Assembly: GCF_900290275.1 (NCBI RefSeq)
Contig: NZ_LT985324.1
Coordinates: 819,466 to 883,465, forward strand
Length of the DNA stretch: 64,000 nucleotides
DNA from: Prevotella merdae
GTDB taxonomy: Bacteria > Bacteroidota > Bacteroidia > Bacteroidales > Bacteroidaceae
Direction: 5' to 3'
Part shown: piece after piece, positions 1 through 6,646 of the stretch
Position numbering within the stretch: the first letter of the stretch is position 1
How the letters are laid out: each line of letters opens with the position of its first letter
Notes under the pieces: generated by a model
Databases searched by the model: none
Told to the model about the DNA's origin: nothing
What the model saw: the letters and a program-made list of their open reading frames with translations, nothing else
Made by a program: the position numbers and the translations under genes

Positions 1-654
1 GGATATATCATAGACAAGAAACGTATGGAGAACGGCTCATTCATTGGAGAAGATTACTTTGAGCACTTGTTGGCAGAAATTCGTGAGATAAGATTGAGCG
101 AGCGTCGCTTTTATCAGAAACTTACGGATATATATGCCACGGCCATTGATTACAACAAGGATGCCCCAACCACTCGGCTTTTCTATAAGAAAGTTCAGAA
201 TAAGATGCATTATGCCGTTCATGGGCACACTGCTGCAGAACTTATTGTTGAGCGTGCGAACGCAGAAAAGGAGCACATGGGGTTGACGACATGGGAAAAT
301 GCTCCAGATGGAAAGATTGTTAAACCTGATGTGAGCATTGCCAAGAATTATCTGAAACAAGTTGAGCTGGAAGACATGGGCAGACTCGTCAACTCTGTTC
401 TTGACATGGCAGAACGTATGGCTAAGCGACATATCCCTATGTCAATGGAAGATTGGGCAAAACGAATAGACATCATCCTTGAAGCTGGAGGTGATGCCGT
501 TTTGCATGATGCCGGGAAGGTGACGGCTGAGTTTGCAAAGAGTTTTGCGGAGTCAGAGTTTGAAAAATATAGAGTTATACAAGACAAATTATTCAGCTCA
601 GATTTTGATAAGTTCAATAATCTGCTGCCGTTTGATGATAGTGACAAAATATAG
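1..654 (+). CDS. RhuM-family protein, 5' end outside window
   Basis: The reading frame is open from base 1, so the ATG at 25 is probably internal; upstream codons read GYIIDKKR directly into MENGSFIGEDYFE. The visible 217 residues match the C-terminal two thirds of RhuM-like 'virulence' proteins, which are usually about 330 aa: GEDYFEHLLAEIREIRLSER, a Q(N)K(M)HYAVHG segment, TAAELI, a GLTTWENAPDGK motif and a closing AESEFEKYRVIQD. RhuM proteins are linked to mobile elements and defence islands and have no proven biochemical activity. The family is clear; the function is not known. It is on the opposite strand from the element to its right. Confidence 0.85.
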   Translation, partial: GYIIDKKRMENGSFIGEDYFEHLLAEIREIRLSERRFYQKLTDIYATAIDYNKDAPTTRLFYKKVQNKMHYAVHGHTAAELIVERANAEKEHMGLTTWENAPDGKIVKPDVSIAKNYLKQVELEDMGRLVNSVLDMAERMAKRHIPMSMEDWAKRIDIILEAGGDAVLHDAGKVTAEFAKSFAESEFEKYRVIQDKLFSSDFDKFNNLLPFDDSDKI

Positions 655-712
655 TATTACTATATAATTACAGAATTATTTAAGATAAAGCGATTAAATT
701 TTTATGCGGAAA

Positions 713-744
713 TTTGGTGTAATCAAGATAAATATGTATTTTTG
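713..744 (+). promoter_or_regulatory. Bacteroidetes promoter for ImmA/IrrE operon
   Basis: TTTG at 713-716, then 20 nt, then TATTTTTG at 737-744, which fits the -33/-7 consensus TTTG-N19-21-TAnnTTTG. Transcription would start near 751, so translation begins at the ATG at 763 and not at the TTG at 742. Confidence 0.75.
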
Positions 745-762
745 CATAAAATTTTAATCGTT

Positions 763-1968
763 ATGAAAATAGACAATAACTTTTCTCCCATATTACGACC
801 TGCAATAAGAGAGTGTGATGAAAATATAGCATCGCACTCTTTGCAGGAGTTATATGAGATAAAGAAAAACAGGCTTGGGCTTTCTGATAGAGCAATACAA
901 AAATTATTGGGTATTCAATTAAATAGCCTAAAACCTATTCTTGAGGGAACGGCGAAACAAATTAATTTGGTTAATTTCATAAAATTAGCGAATTTCATTG
1001 GCATTGAGTTTGAACAGTTGGCATCATCATACTTGCCAACAATGGACGCTGATGTTATTGGCGAAATTCAAGATGCGCGAGATGCTGGATATTTAGTAGA
1101 GATGTTTGATTTGCAGACATTAAAGAAATGTGGCTTTCTAACATCTGAAAATAGTACCAAAAATATAGTTTCTCGAATAAAGAAGTTCTTTAATCTAAAA
1201 AGCCTGTATGATTTTGCATCTGATGATTTAGGACGTGCATTTAGTAGGACAAAGAAGACCTCAAATGAGAAGATGAGGGAGTTTTGGATCCGCTCGGCTT
1301 ACACTCAATTTATTTCAATAGACAACCCCAATAAATATAGTCGTTCAAAATTAATAGAAATAATACCTAAAATAAAACCGTATTCAAGAAATGAAGAATA
1401 TGGATTAATAACAGTTGCAAAAGCATTATATTCAATTGGAGTTACGGTAATTTATCAACCTTGTTTAAGCAAAGAACAAGTTCGAGGGGCGACTTTGTGC
1501 ATAAACGAAAAGCCATGTATCGTTATATCTGACTTAGGGAAAAAATACCCAACTTTATGGTTTTCACTTATGCATGAATTGTATCATGTTCTCTATGATT
1601 TAGAGGATATTTCCAGAAAATGCTACCATATAAGCAGTGATTATGGCGACTTAATGTTGACGAACGAGGATAGAGCAGATTACTTTGCTCAGCAAATTTT
1701 GTTGAGTGATGACAAACTAAATTTTATAGAAGGATATATAAATTCACATATAAACGTGTTATCTTATGCGCAACAATGGGGTATCCATCCGTCTATTATT
1801 TATTCAACATATTGTTATAAGTATGATGCATGGGCTAAATTTAACAAATATATCCCCAATACAACAAAAGCACTAAAGACTATAAATATGAATCCTTTTG
1901 AGTCTTCAGAGTTGGTCCAAAACGCAAAACAAATAAAAAAACTTTTAATTGTAAATAATTATGAGTAA
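763..1968 (+). CDS. HTH domain / ImmA-IrrE metallopeptidase
   Basis: A 401-aa protein. The N-terminal 75 residues resemble an XRE-type DNA-binding domain (SDRAIQKLLGIQLNSLKPIL). The C-terminal half carries the zinc-protease motif HELYH near residue 271, in the context SLMHELYHVLYDLE, and a downstream E-D-R-A-D that supplies the third ligand in ImmA/IrrE peptidases. Such proteins either cleave repressors or act as HigA-like antitoxins. The next gene overlaps it by 8 nt, so the two are co-translated. Start chosen at ATG 763 because the longer TTG frame begins inside the -7 box. Known for the family: domain architecture. Inferred: a regulatory or toxin-antitoxin role with its partner. Confidence 0.8.
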   Translation: MKIDNNFSPILRPAIRECDENIASHSLQELYEIKKNRLGLSDRAIQKLLGIQLNSLKPILEGTAKQINLVNFIKLANFIGIEFEQLASSYLPTMDADVIGEIQDARDAGYLVEMFDLQTLKKCGFLTSENSTKNIVSRIKKFFNLKSLYDFASDDLGRAFSRTKKTSNEKMREFWIRSAYTQFISIDNPNKYSRSKLIEIIPKIKPYSRNEEYGLITVAKALYSIGVTVIYQPCLSKEQVRGATLCINEKPCIVISDLGKKYPTLWFSLMHELYHVLYDLEDISRKCYHISSDYGDLMLTNEDRADYFAQQILLSDDKLNFIEGYINSHINVLSYAQQWGIHPSIIYSTYCYKYDAWAKFNKYIPNTTKALKTINMNPFESSELVQNAKQIKKLLIVNNYE

Positions 1969-2464
1969 AGAAAAATTAGAACTTGAGGAACTTGCTTTAA
2001 AAAAGGAGCAAGCTAAAGAGAGAGAGATTGAATTGTTGTTGTTAAAAGCAAATGAAAGTAAAGAGGAATCACTTCTCTTCACGAGTGACGGCAATATAGA
2101 AATTCGTAATGAAATTGATACTATATTGGATAAACCAATAGATAATCCTAAAGAGAAATATGATCTTTATTACAATGTGGTACGTAAGCTTTTGAGAAAA
2201 TACCTCCCTAAAGGTAAAAATAATGAGGTGGCCAGAAAGCCCATCTATGAAGAAATTAATACATATTTAACGCGTGGTCAAAGAAAGGATAAAAGAGGAT
2301 ATCGCCATGCTGATAGTCGTATGGCCTACAGTGTTGACTATAAAGAATTAGTTAATATTCTTAGCGAATGGGCTGCTAATAGCCGTAATGTTTATGGACT
2401 TTACGATAGACTTAGAGATTTGAACAAATCTAAGGGATATGGAGTTTCTGATATGGAAAAATAA
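1961..2464 (+). CDS. Uncharacterised partner of ImmA/IrrE protein
   Basis: A 167-aa protein that starts 8 nt inside the preceding peptidase gene. The first 45 residues are highly charged (LELEELALKKEQAKEREIEL) and predict a coiled coil. The rest is a compact basic/acidic domain (YDLYYNVVRKLLRKYLPKG, WAANSRNVYGLYDRL). No catalytic motif or membrane segment is visible, and I do not recognise the family. The fixed overlap suggests it is the substrate, toxin or regulatory partner of the HTH-peptidase. It ends 3 nt from the convergent gene at 2468, so the boundary of the integrated element may fall here. Confidence 0.6.
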   Translation: MSKEKLELEELALKKEQAKEREIELLLLKANESKEESLLFTSDGNIEIRNEIDTILDKPIDNPKEKYDLYYNVVRKLLRKYLPKGKNNEVARKPIYEEINTYLTRGQRKDKRGYRHADSRMAYSVDYKELVNILSEWAANSRNVYGLYDRLRDLNKSKGYGVSDMEK

Positions 2465-2467
2465 ATT

Positions 2468-2698
2468 TTACATATATACCTCAATTCCATTCACCTCAAA
2501 TATACACACATCGCGAAGCTGCCGGATTTCGTTGGAGTCCAGCAGCTTCATTCTTCTTGTGCCTTTGTAGAAGTCATATTTGAGGGAGATGCAGCGGTGC
2601 CAGGACTGGATTTCACCGCTGCGAGTCCAGAGACGGATGTCGATGGGTTCGGGACTGGATAGGATTTTGCGGAGTGTGGTGATGTATATTGATTGCAT
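2468..2698 (-). CDS. Small hypothetical protein of the integrated element
   Basis: A 76-aa protein 11 nt downstream of the 2710-3762 gene on the same strand, so probably its operon partner. It ends KFEVNGIEVYM-like (CIFEVNGIEVYM) and has no signal peptide or membrane segment. The family is not recognised. Placement after a structural-looking gene suggests a minor structural or assembly role, but this is only context. Confidence 0.5.
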   Translation of the reverse strand: MQSIYITTLRKILSSPEPIDIRLWTRSGEIQSWHRCISLKYDFYKGTRRMKLLDSNEIRQLRDVCIFEVNGIEVYM

Positions 2699-2709
2699 AG
2701 CGATGTGGA

Positions 2710-3762
2710 TTAGTCGAAGGTGCGGTAGAAAGGATCATCGAAGATGTTGTTGCCGTAGTCGATGGTGAATGGGAAATGATGGCTGCTGTACTTGTACTTG
2801 AACTTGATGCTGTTCGTGGCGTTGTCGGCATCGGAGATTTCACTGTTTATGTCAGTGATGGTGATGGGTGCCACGGCACCGCCTTTCTCCACGATGTTGA
2901 CATGGCGAGAAAGGAGGAGGTGGGAGAAGTGCTTGGCTTCCTCGAAGGTAAGCATCGAGGACTCTACGTCATACTCGTAGGCTGACTTGTCATCATAGAA
3001 GGTGGTGACACCGAGCGAGGTGGCAGTGGAACGGTCGAGGTCGAGCTTGCTCTTGGTGACGCAAGTGAGGTGTATGTATTCATCGCAGTTGAATTCATTG
3101 CGCACGAGCAGCGTGAGGTTCGGCGTACGGTCAGTGACATAGAACGTCTTGGCAAGAAAGCCACGATGTACGGTAAACTGGAGCAGTCGGCACTTGCTGC
3201 CGATGCGGGTTTCTATAGCAATAGGACTTATAATGTTACGTATCAAGGTGGAGTTCTTGGTGTCCACCTTAGCATCCTCGATGCGAACCATGCGAGGTAT
3301 TGACTCGCCATCGAAGAGAGCCAGACACTCGGTGTAGCCCTGCAACGTGACATCAGGCAAGTAAAACGCTGAAAGTGCCTGAAACGAATTGCGTGGAATA
3401 GTGAACATCGAGCGTGTGGTGAGGAAGAACAGCTGTACGAAGCCCATGGCATTTGTAGCGAGGCTCAGACGAGAGTAAATGAAATGGCGCTCCGGCGTGG
3501 TCGCCTCCTCTGTCTTTGTGTCCGCCGTGATGACGAAGTTGGAGAAGACACGCTGCTTATCCAACAAGTGACCCTCGATGATGGAGCGAGCATCATAGAG
3601 CATGGCGATGTTGTTGTAAGGGTAAAGCGTAGTTTCAAAGATAGTGTCAGGACCACATGCGATAGTGACATATACCGAAGCAGCATCAGTAGATATTTCT
3701 ATCTCCGATGGGATGTTGCAAGTGAAGACGTAGAGAGAAGGATTATAATTGATTTTCAGCAT
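2710..3762 (-). CDS. Putative element/phage structural protein
   Basis: About 350 aa, rich in beta-type segments (NPSLYVFTCNIPSEIEIST, YVTIACGPDTIFETTLYPY, NCDEYIHLTCVTKSKLDLDR). It resembles hypothetical structural proteins of Bacteroides prophages that I cannot name more precisely. A longer frame from GTG 3834 exists, but a TATCTTTG -7 box at 3777-3784 lies 15 nt upstream of the ATG at 3762, so that ATG is preferred. It has no transmembrane or signal sequence. It is separated from the packaging genes by the Abi gene and palindrome A, so it is transcribed independently. Confidence 0.5.
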   Translation of the reverse strand: MLKINYNPSLYVFTCNIPSEIEISTDAASVYVTIACGPDTIFETTLYPYNNIAMLYDARSIIEGHLLDKQRVFSNFVITADTKTEEATTPERHFIYSRLSLATNAMGFVQLFFLTTRSMFTIPRNSFQALSAFYLPDVTLQGYTECLALFDGESIPRMVRIEDAKVDTKNSTLIRNIISPIAIETRIGSKCRLLQFTVHRGFLAKTFYVTDRTPNLTLLVRNEFNCDEYIHLTCVTKSKLDLDRSTATSLGVTTFYDDKSAYEYDVESSMLTFEEAKHFSHLLLSRHVNIVEKGGAVAPITITDINSEISDADNATNSIKFKYKYSSHHFPFTIDYGNNIFDDPFYRTFD

Positions 3763-3776
3763 GACCTTTTTGTTTT

Positions 3777-3799
3777 CAAAGATAACAGGCTTTGCCTGT
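3777..3799 (-). promoter_or_regulatory. Promoter with perfect dyad in the spacer
   Basis: Reading leftwards, TATCTTTG (complement of 3777-3784) is followed 15 nt later by the ATG at 3762. Directly upstream is a perfect inverted repeat ACAGGC-ttt-GCCTGT (3785-3799), inside the -33/-7 spacer where a repressor would block polymerase. No convincing -33 TTTG was found. The operator role is inferred. Confidence 0.5.
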
Positions 3800-3872
3800 A
3801 TAAGAAAAGACCCAACCGCAGCGTTGCTCTGCACGGCTCGAAGGACAAAGGGCTTTAGTATGGAGTGTAGGC

Positions 3873-3888
3873 AAGTGCGGACTTGCTA
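3873..3888. other. Short hairpin
   Basis: GCAAGT-gcgg-ACTTGC, a perfect 6-bp stem with a 4-nt loop between palindrome A and the promoter at 3777. No T-run flanks it, so its role (operator, terminator helper) is open. Confidence 0.35.
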
Positions 3889-3914
3889 CGATCTTGCAGC
3901 AGCGACAGAAGAAA

Positions 3915-3936
3915 GCCCGACTCCTTCGAGCCGGGC
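3915..3936 (-). terminator. Terminator of the 75-aa/109-aa gene pair (left end of palindrome A)
   Basis: Stem GCCCG.CTC / GAG.CGGGC around a CTTC loop, followed on the minus strand by a T-rich tail (GGGCTTTCTTCT). It sits 17 nt past the stop of the 109-aa gene. An eroded inverted counterpart lies at 5480-5518. Confidence 0.7.
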
Positions 3937-3952
3937 GGAAGTGGAAGACTGC

Positions 3953-4282
3953 CTAAGCAGCCTTTTCAGCCTTTGGCTTGCGCCCTCTTTTCTTCTTTGG
4001 CTTTTCCTCTACTGGAGCTGGCTCCGGCTTCTGCACCTCCTGCACCGCAGCCCCTTGTGGGGCTTTAGCTTTTGCAATCTCTTGCGAGAGGCGTGCGAGG
4101 CAATTATCAGAGATGTTCAATCCCAACCTCTTTTTGAGGAGGAAGGCGAGGCGCATAGCCTTGTATGCACTTGTGCAATACATCTTATCTGAGCTGTTAT
4201 CGCTTGTGTAAACGACCCATACATTGTTTGTGGACTTGCCGGAATTGGCTTTAGCTGCTAAAATGACATTTGAAGTATTCAT
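3953..4282 (-). CDS. AT-hook-tailed small protein
   Basis: A 109-aa protein. The first 75 residues form an alpha/beta-looking domain (VWVVYTSDNSSDKMYCTSAYKAMR; RLGLNISDNCLARLSQEIAK). The tail is proline/lysine-rich and ends in an AT-hook-like KKKRGRKPKAEK, which in other proteins binds the minor groove of AT-rich DNA. It follows the 75-aa gene by 32 nt and shares its terminator. The whole unit is one arm of palindrome A; the inverted arm keeps a 19-nt perfect match (5289-5307) to codons of this gene. Function unknown. By analogy with ardA, which has the same arrangement, an early establishment or anti-defence role is possible. Confidence 0.65.
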   Translation of the reverse strand: MNTSNVILAAKANSGKSTNNVWVVYTSDNSSDKMYCTSAYKAMRLAFLLKKRLGLNISDNCLARLSQEIAKAKAPQGAAVQEVQKPEPAPVEEKPKKKRGRKPKAEKAA

Positions 4283-4314
4283 AACTTTCTTATTTTAAGA
4301 GTGAAACAATCTGA

Positions 4315-4542
4315 TTAGTGAATGAGATAGACTTCGATATAGCTGATGTCTACAAAGCTGTCTGCTGCGAGTGCTTCCGCCTTGGCGCTTGCCTCAGAAT
4401 GGCTGTCAGCCTCGATTTCATATTCGATATACTCGCCATCCTCTCCATTGATGACAACCTGATAGAGATTGCTTGACAATTCAACCTGTCTTGAACTTCT
4501 TTTACCGAAGTGATATTCTGAATTAAAAGTGGTGTGTACCAT
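4315..4542 (-). CDS. 75-aa hypothetical protein, first gene of palindrome A unit
   Basis: A 75-aa acidic protein (YIEYEIEADSHSEASAKAEA) ending VDISYIEVYLIH. I recognise no family. It starts at an ATG (4540-4542) preceded by a leader that has no intact -7 box on its own strand. An eroded inverted copy of both leader and gene is found at about 4827-5088 on the + strand, with shared blocks GTCGAACAAATAAAAT and GACATCAG..ATATCGAAG. High acidity would fit a DNA-mimic or adaptor role; that is inference. Confidence 0.65.
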   Translation of the reverse strand: MVHTTFNSEYHFGKRSSRQVELSSNLYQVVINGEDGEYIEYEIEADSHSEASAKAEALAADSFVDISYIEVYLIH

Positions 4543-4759
4543 AATCTTTAAAATTTTATTTGTTCGACTTAAAAGTGAAGCACCGAAGTGCTTTTGTAAT
4601 TTTTACGTGCATACAAGTAGCAGCAAGGAGAAGGCATGTAAATGCAAGGGATAGCCAAGATTATTTCATCCTTCAGGGCTTGAAAGATTTTGGAATGAGG
4701 CAAACCTGCCCCAAAAACTTTTGAAAAAATCTTAGGATAAGCGTGTTGCGCGACCCTTT

Positions 4760-4786
4760 CAGAATGCCGCTTGCGCTAACTTTGCA
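4760..4786 (+). promoter_or_regulatory. Core A: conserved -7 box on the right arm
   Basis: Contains GCTTGCGCTAACTTTGCA; TAACTTTG at 4777-4784 is a perfect -7 consensus read rightwards. The 27-nt segment differs from 16296-16322 at one position. The corresponding left-arm sequence reads CTTGCTGCTACTTGTATG, so the -7 box is destroyed on the arm with the intact genes. No good -33 TTTG is present. Confidence 0.7.
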
Positions 4787-4826
4787 AAGGAAAAATCATA
4801 AGCATTACATTTGGTAAGTGCTTCAC

Positions 4827-5470
4827 GTCGAACAAATAAAATGATTTGGTACGAAAAACACCACTTCAGAATATTACTCCGGAATAATAAAAGAAGAAGA
4901 CTGGTGATATGAATTGTGCAATCTCTGTTGTCATCATAGGATGGGATGACTACATCTTCCATGATGAAATCGTGTCAGACAGATACCTATCTTTTAGGCA
5001 AGCAGAAAGGTGGATGTGCTTGCTGCATAATGAAACGGACATCAGTAATATCGAAGCCAATTCACTAATGAGAGTGTGGAACGGATGAGAAAAGGCTAAT
5101 ATGAATACTTGTCATTTTGGTGGCGAACAAAAGCCAATTACTCCACAGACAATGACAGGGACGGTGGAACAAGCTATCAAGATAACAGCATAGGAAAGAT
5201 GCACAAAGTGCAGGAAAGGTGGTGTGCCACGCCTTACTCCTTTGAAAATCGGGATTGGCTACATTACGTTATTGACTCTCACGCCTGAGAGATTGCAAAA
5301 GCTAAAGGTGCAAATAGCGAAGGAGGTGCTGAAGGCGGAGTCTACCGCTGAAAAAAAGAAAAGCCTTCATCCTGCGTTGGGCGCAAGACAAAGGCGTATA
5401 GGAAAGGGTGATTAGGCAGTGTTCCGCTTCAACAGAGTTAAAGTAACTCTATATGACTATACCCTATAAA
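4827..5470 (+). pseudogene. Eroded inverted copy of the 75-aa/109-aa unit (right arm A)
   Basis: The + strand follows the sense strand of the gene pair at 4542-3953 with many indels. Short readable frames remain: 4909-5088 (59 aa, with VVIIG..DYI and TDISNIEANSL echoing VVINGEDGEYI and VDISYIEVYLI), 5101-5193, 5199-5288 and 5224-5415. None has the full length of its parent, and stops interrupt the alignment. I treat them as remnants and not as genes, though the 59-aa frame keeps partial protein similarity. The arm may be kept for base-pairing and not for coding. Confidence 0.75.
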
Positions 5471-5479
5471 ATAAGTAAC

Positions 5480-5518
5480 GCCCCCCAAGTATGCTGCTCG
5501 AAAGCTCGCCTGGGAGGC
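5480..5518. terminator. Hairpin at the right end of palindrome A
   Basis: GCCCCCCA pairs with TGGGAGGC, with a small inner GCT-CGAA-AGC hairpin. It faces the 3' end of the Abi gene (stop at 5614), so it could end that transcript as well as one from the right arm. It aligns with the left-arm terminator at 3915-3936. Confidence 0.55.
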
Positions 5519-5613
5519 CTATTATCTTTAAGTTTAAAAACTATCTATTAAATTTTCTGCTGCAAAATTACGATTAGTTTTTGTGATAACAAAGTTTTTC
5601 AAGCAAAAAAATG

Positions 5614-6567
5614 TTATTTCCAAAAATTATCGTCTTTCCAATTTGCAGGAAATCCCATTGAATTAAGGTTTATTACGTGCGAATATTTTTCGAGCAAATC
5701 AACCAGTCGCTTTTTAAATGACGTTCGTGGGTTTATTGTCTGCAACAGGTAGTATATCATACACACAGAATAGTACACCTTGTTTCTTTTTGCCGTATCT
5801 GGGTTGGATATCCATTTGAGATTTCTTGAAAACTCCAGTTTCTCTGGCACAATATTCATATCTCTATTCCACATTCTTGAATGATGGGCACACAAGTTTC
5901 TTGTGAAATTCAAAGCATGAAGCCACGATAGAAATGTTTGCGGTGGCAAAGAAAAATACTTAGCAATGCCAACAATGTCAGCACGTCTCTTTAATCCGTC
6001 ACAAATACGAGACAACTGGCTGAAATACATTATTTCGACACTCATCCAAGAAGGCGGATTTTCCGGTTCTGAATAAGTATCACGATAATGTTGGATAAAT
6101 GTTTCAGAGCGGTCGTTATGCAATCTATCCTTAATATGTTGCTGCATATCTGCAAAAACATCATCAGTGAAAGTAGATCCATCTCTACGTCTACGAGTTA
6201 TTGGACCTTTGAAAATACTACGATTGTCTTGCCAATGAGAGCCGTATTTCAAACTTAACTGATTAACGATTTGGGTTCGTATTGCTATTTCAATGCGTTC
6301 AATGGCATCAAATAAAAGCAAACGCAATTTGCGGTCAAATTTATATAAATCATAGACCATTTCCCAAGTGGTATCAGGAACGAATCTGTCAATAACAACA
6401 CCATTTTGACATTCCTTAAATGGAAGCATATATGCACTAAGTCTGTAATAACTGATGTTGGCAAGAGTTTTCTCCACTCTTTTCTTATTGTTTACAACAA
6501 GCCCCCTGGCAATAAGCAAGTCCACTTGTTGCGAGAATGTTAGGGCCGGTTTATTATATTTTACCAT
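5614..6567 (-). CDS. Abi family (AbiD/AbiF, Abi_2) abortive-infection protein
   Basis: A 317-aa protein. N-terminal KPALTFSQQVDLLIARGLVV and YYRLSAYMLPF are typical of the Abi_2 family, as is the C-terminal block RNLCAHHSRMWNRDM, which carries the R-x4-6-H motif of HEPN-like RNases in this family. These proteins abort infection by competing phages. The start at ATG 6567 (MVKYNKP) lies 20 nt downstream of a TATCTTTG box. It sits between the packaging genes and palindrome A as an independently promoted cargo gene, consistent with an element that guards its host against rivals. Family confidence is high; the triggering phage is unknown. Confidence 0.9.
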   Translation of the reverse strand: MVKYNKPALTFSQQVDLLIARGLVVNNKKRVEKTLANISYYRLSAYMLPFKECQNGVVIDRFVPDTTWEMVYDLYKFDRKLRLLLFDAIERIEIAIRTQIVNQLSLKYGSHWQDNRSIFKGPITRRRRDGSTFTDDVFADMQQHIKDRLHNDRSETFIQHYRDTYSEPENPPSWMSVEIMYFSQLSRICDGLKRRADIVGIAKYFSLPPQTFLSWLHALNFTRNLCAHHSRMWNRDMNIVPEKLEFSRNLKWISNPDTAKRNKVYYSVCMIYYLLQTINPRTSFKKRLVDLLEKYSHVINLNSMGFPANWKDDNFWK

Positions 6568-6586
6568 GATAATCAAATTTAGACTG

Positions 6587-6594
6587 CAAAGATA
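6587..6594 (-). promoter_or_regulatory. -7 box for the Abi gene
   Basis: CAAAGATA on +, TATCTTTG on the minus strand, 20 nt upstream of ATG 6567. No -33 TTTG at the usual spacing. It gives the Abi gene its own promoter just after the terminase stop. Confidence 0.55.
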
Positions 6595-6646
6595 ACATAA
6601 AAATGGCGTACTTCATTATTTCAAAGCTAAATACTGCAACATTTAT

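Larger units (their letters stand above)
3915..5518. repeat. Giant imperfect palindrome A (about 1.6 kb)
   Basis: Left-arm segments match the reverse complement of right-arm segments about a slowly drifting centre: 4553-4568 with 4827-4842 (16/16, centre 4697.5); 4332-4350 with 5038-5056 (17/19, 4694); 4314-4323 with 5060-5069 (10/10, 4691.5); 4273-4282 with 5101-5110 (10/10, 4691.5); 4063-4081 with 5289-5307 (19/19, 4685); 3938-3956 with 5412-5430 (17/19, 4684). Both arms end in a hairpin terminator (3915-3936 and 5480-5518). The palindrome therefore encloses a complete two-gene transcription unit on the left and an eroded copy on the right. Confidence 0.9.

Noticed and set aside
4500..4885. 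Invertible promoter (phase switch)
   Set aside because: The arms are too diverged for site-specific inversion, extend over whole genes, and no invertase gene is near.
4759..4962. 67-aa minus-strand frame
   Set aside because: Crosses the palindrome core and the right arm in a frame with no similarity to anything; shadow.
4909..5088. 59-aa frame MNCAISVVIIGWDDYIF... as an independent gene
   Set aside because: It aligns in order with the 75-aa gene on the inverted arm but lacks its start and has indels; better explained as part of the eroded arm, although partial protein similarity remains.
5224..5415. 63-aa frame MPRLTPLKIGIG...
   Set aside because: A remnant of the 109-aa gene in the right arm of palindrome A (shared GAGATTGCAAAAGCTAAAG); frames do not join.
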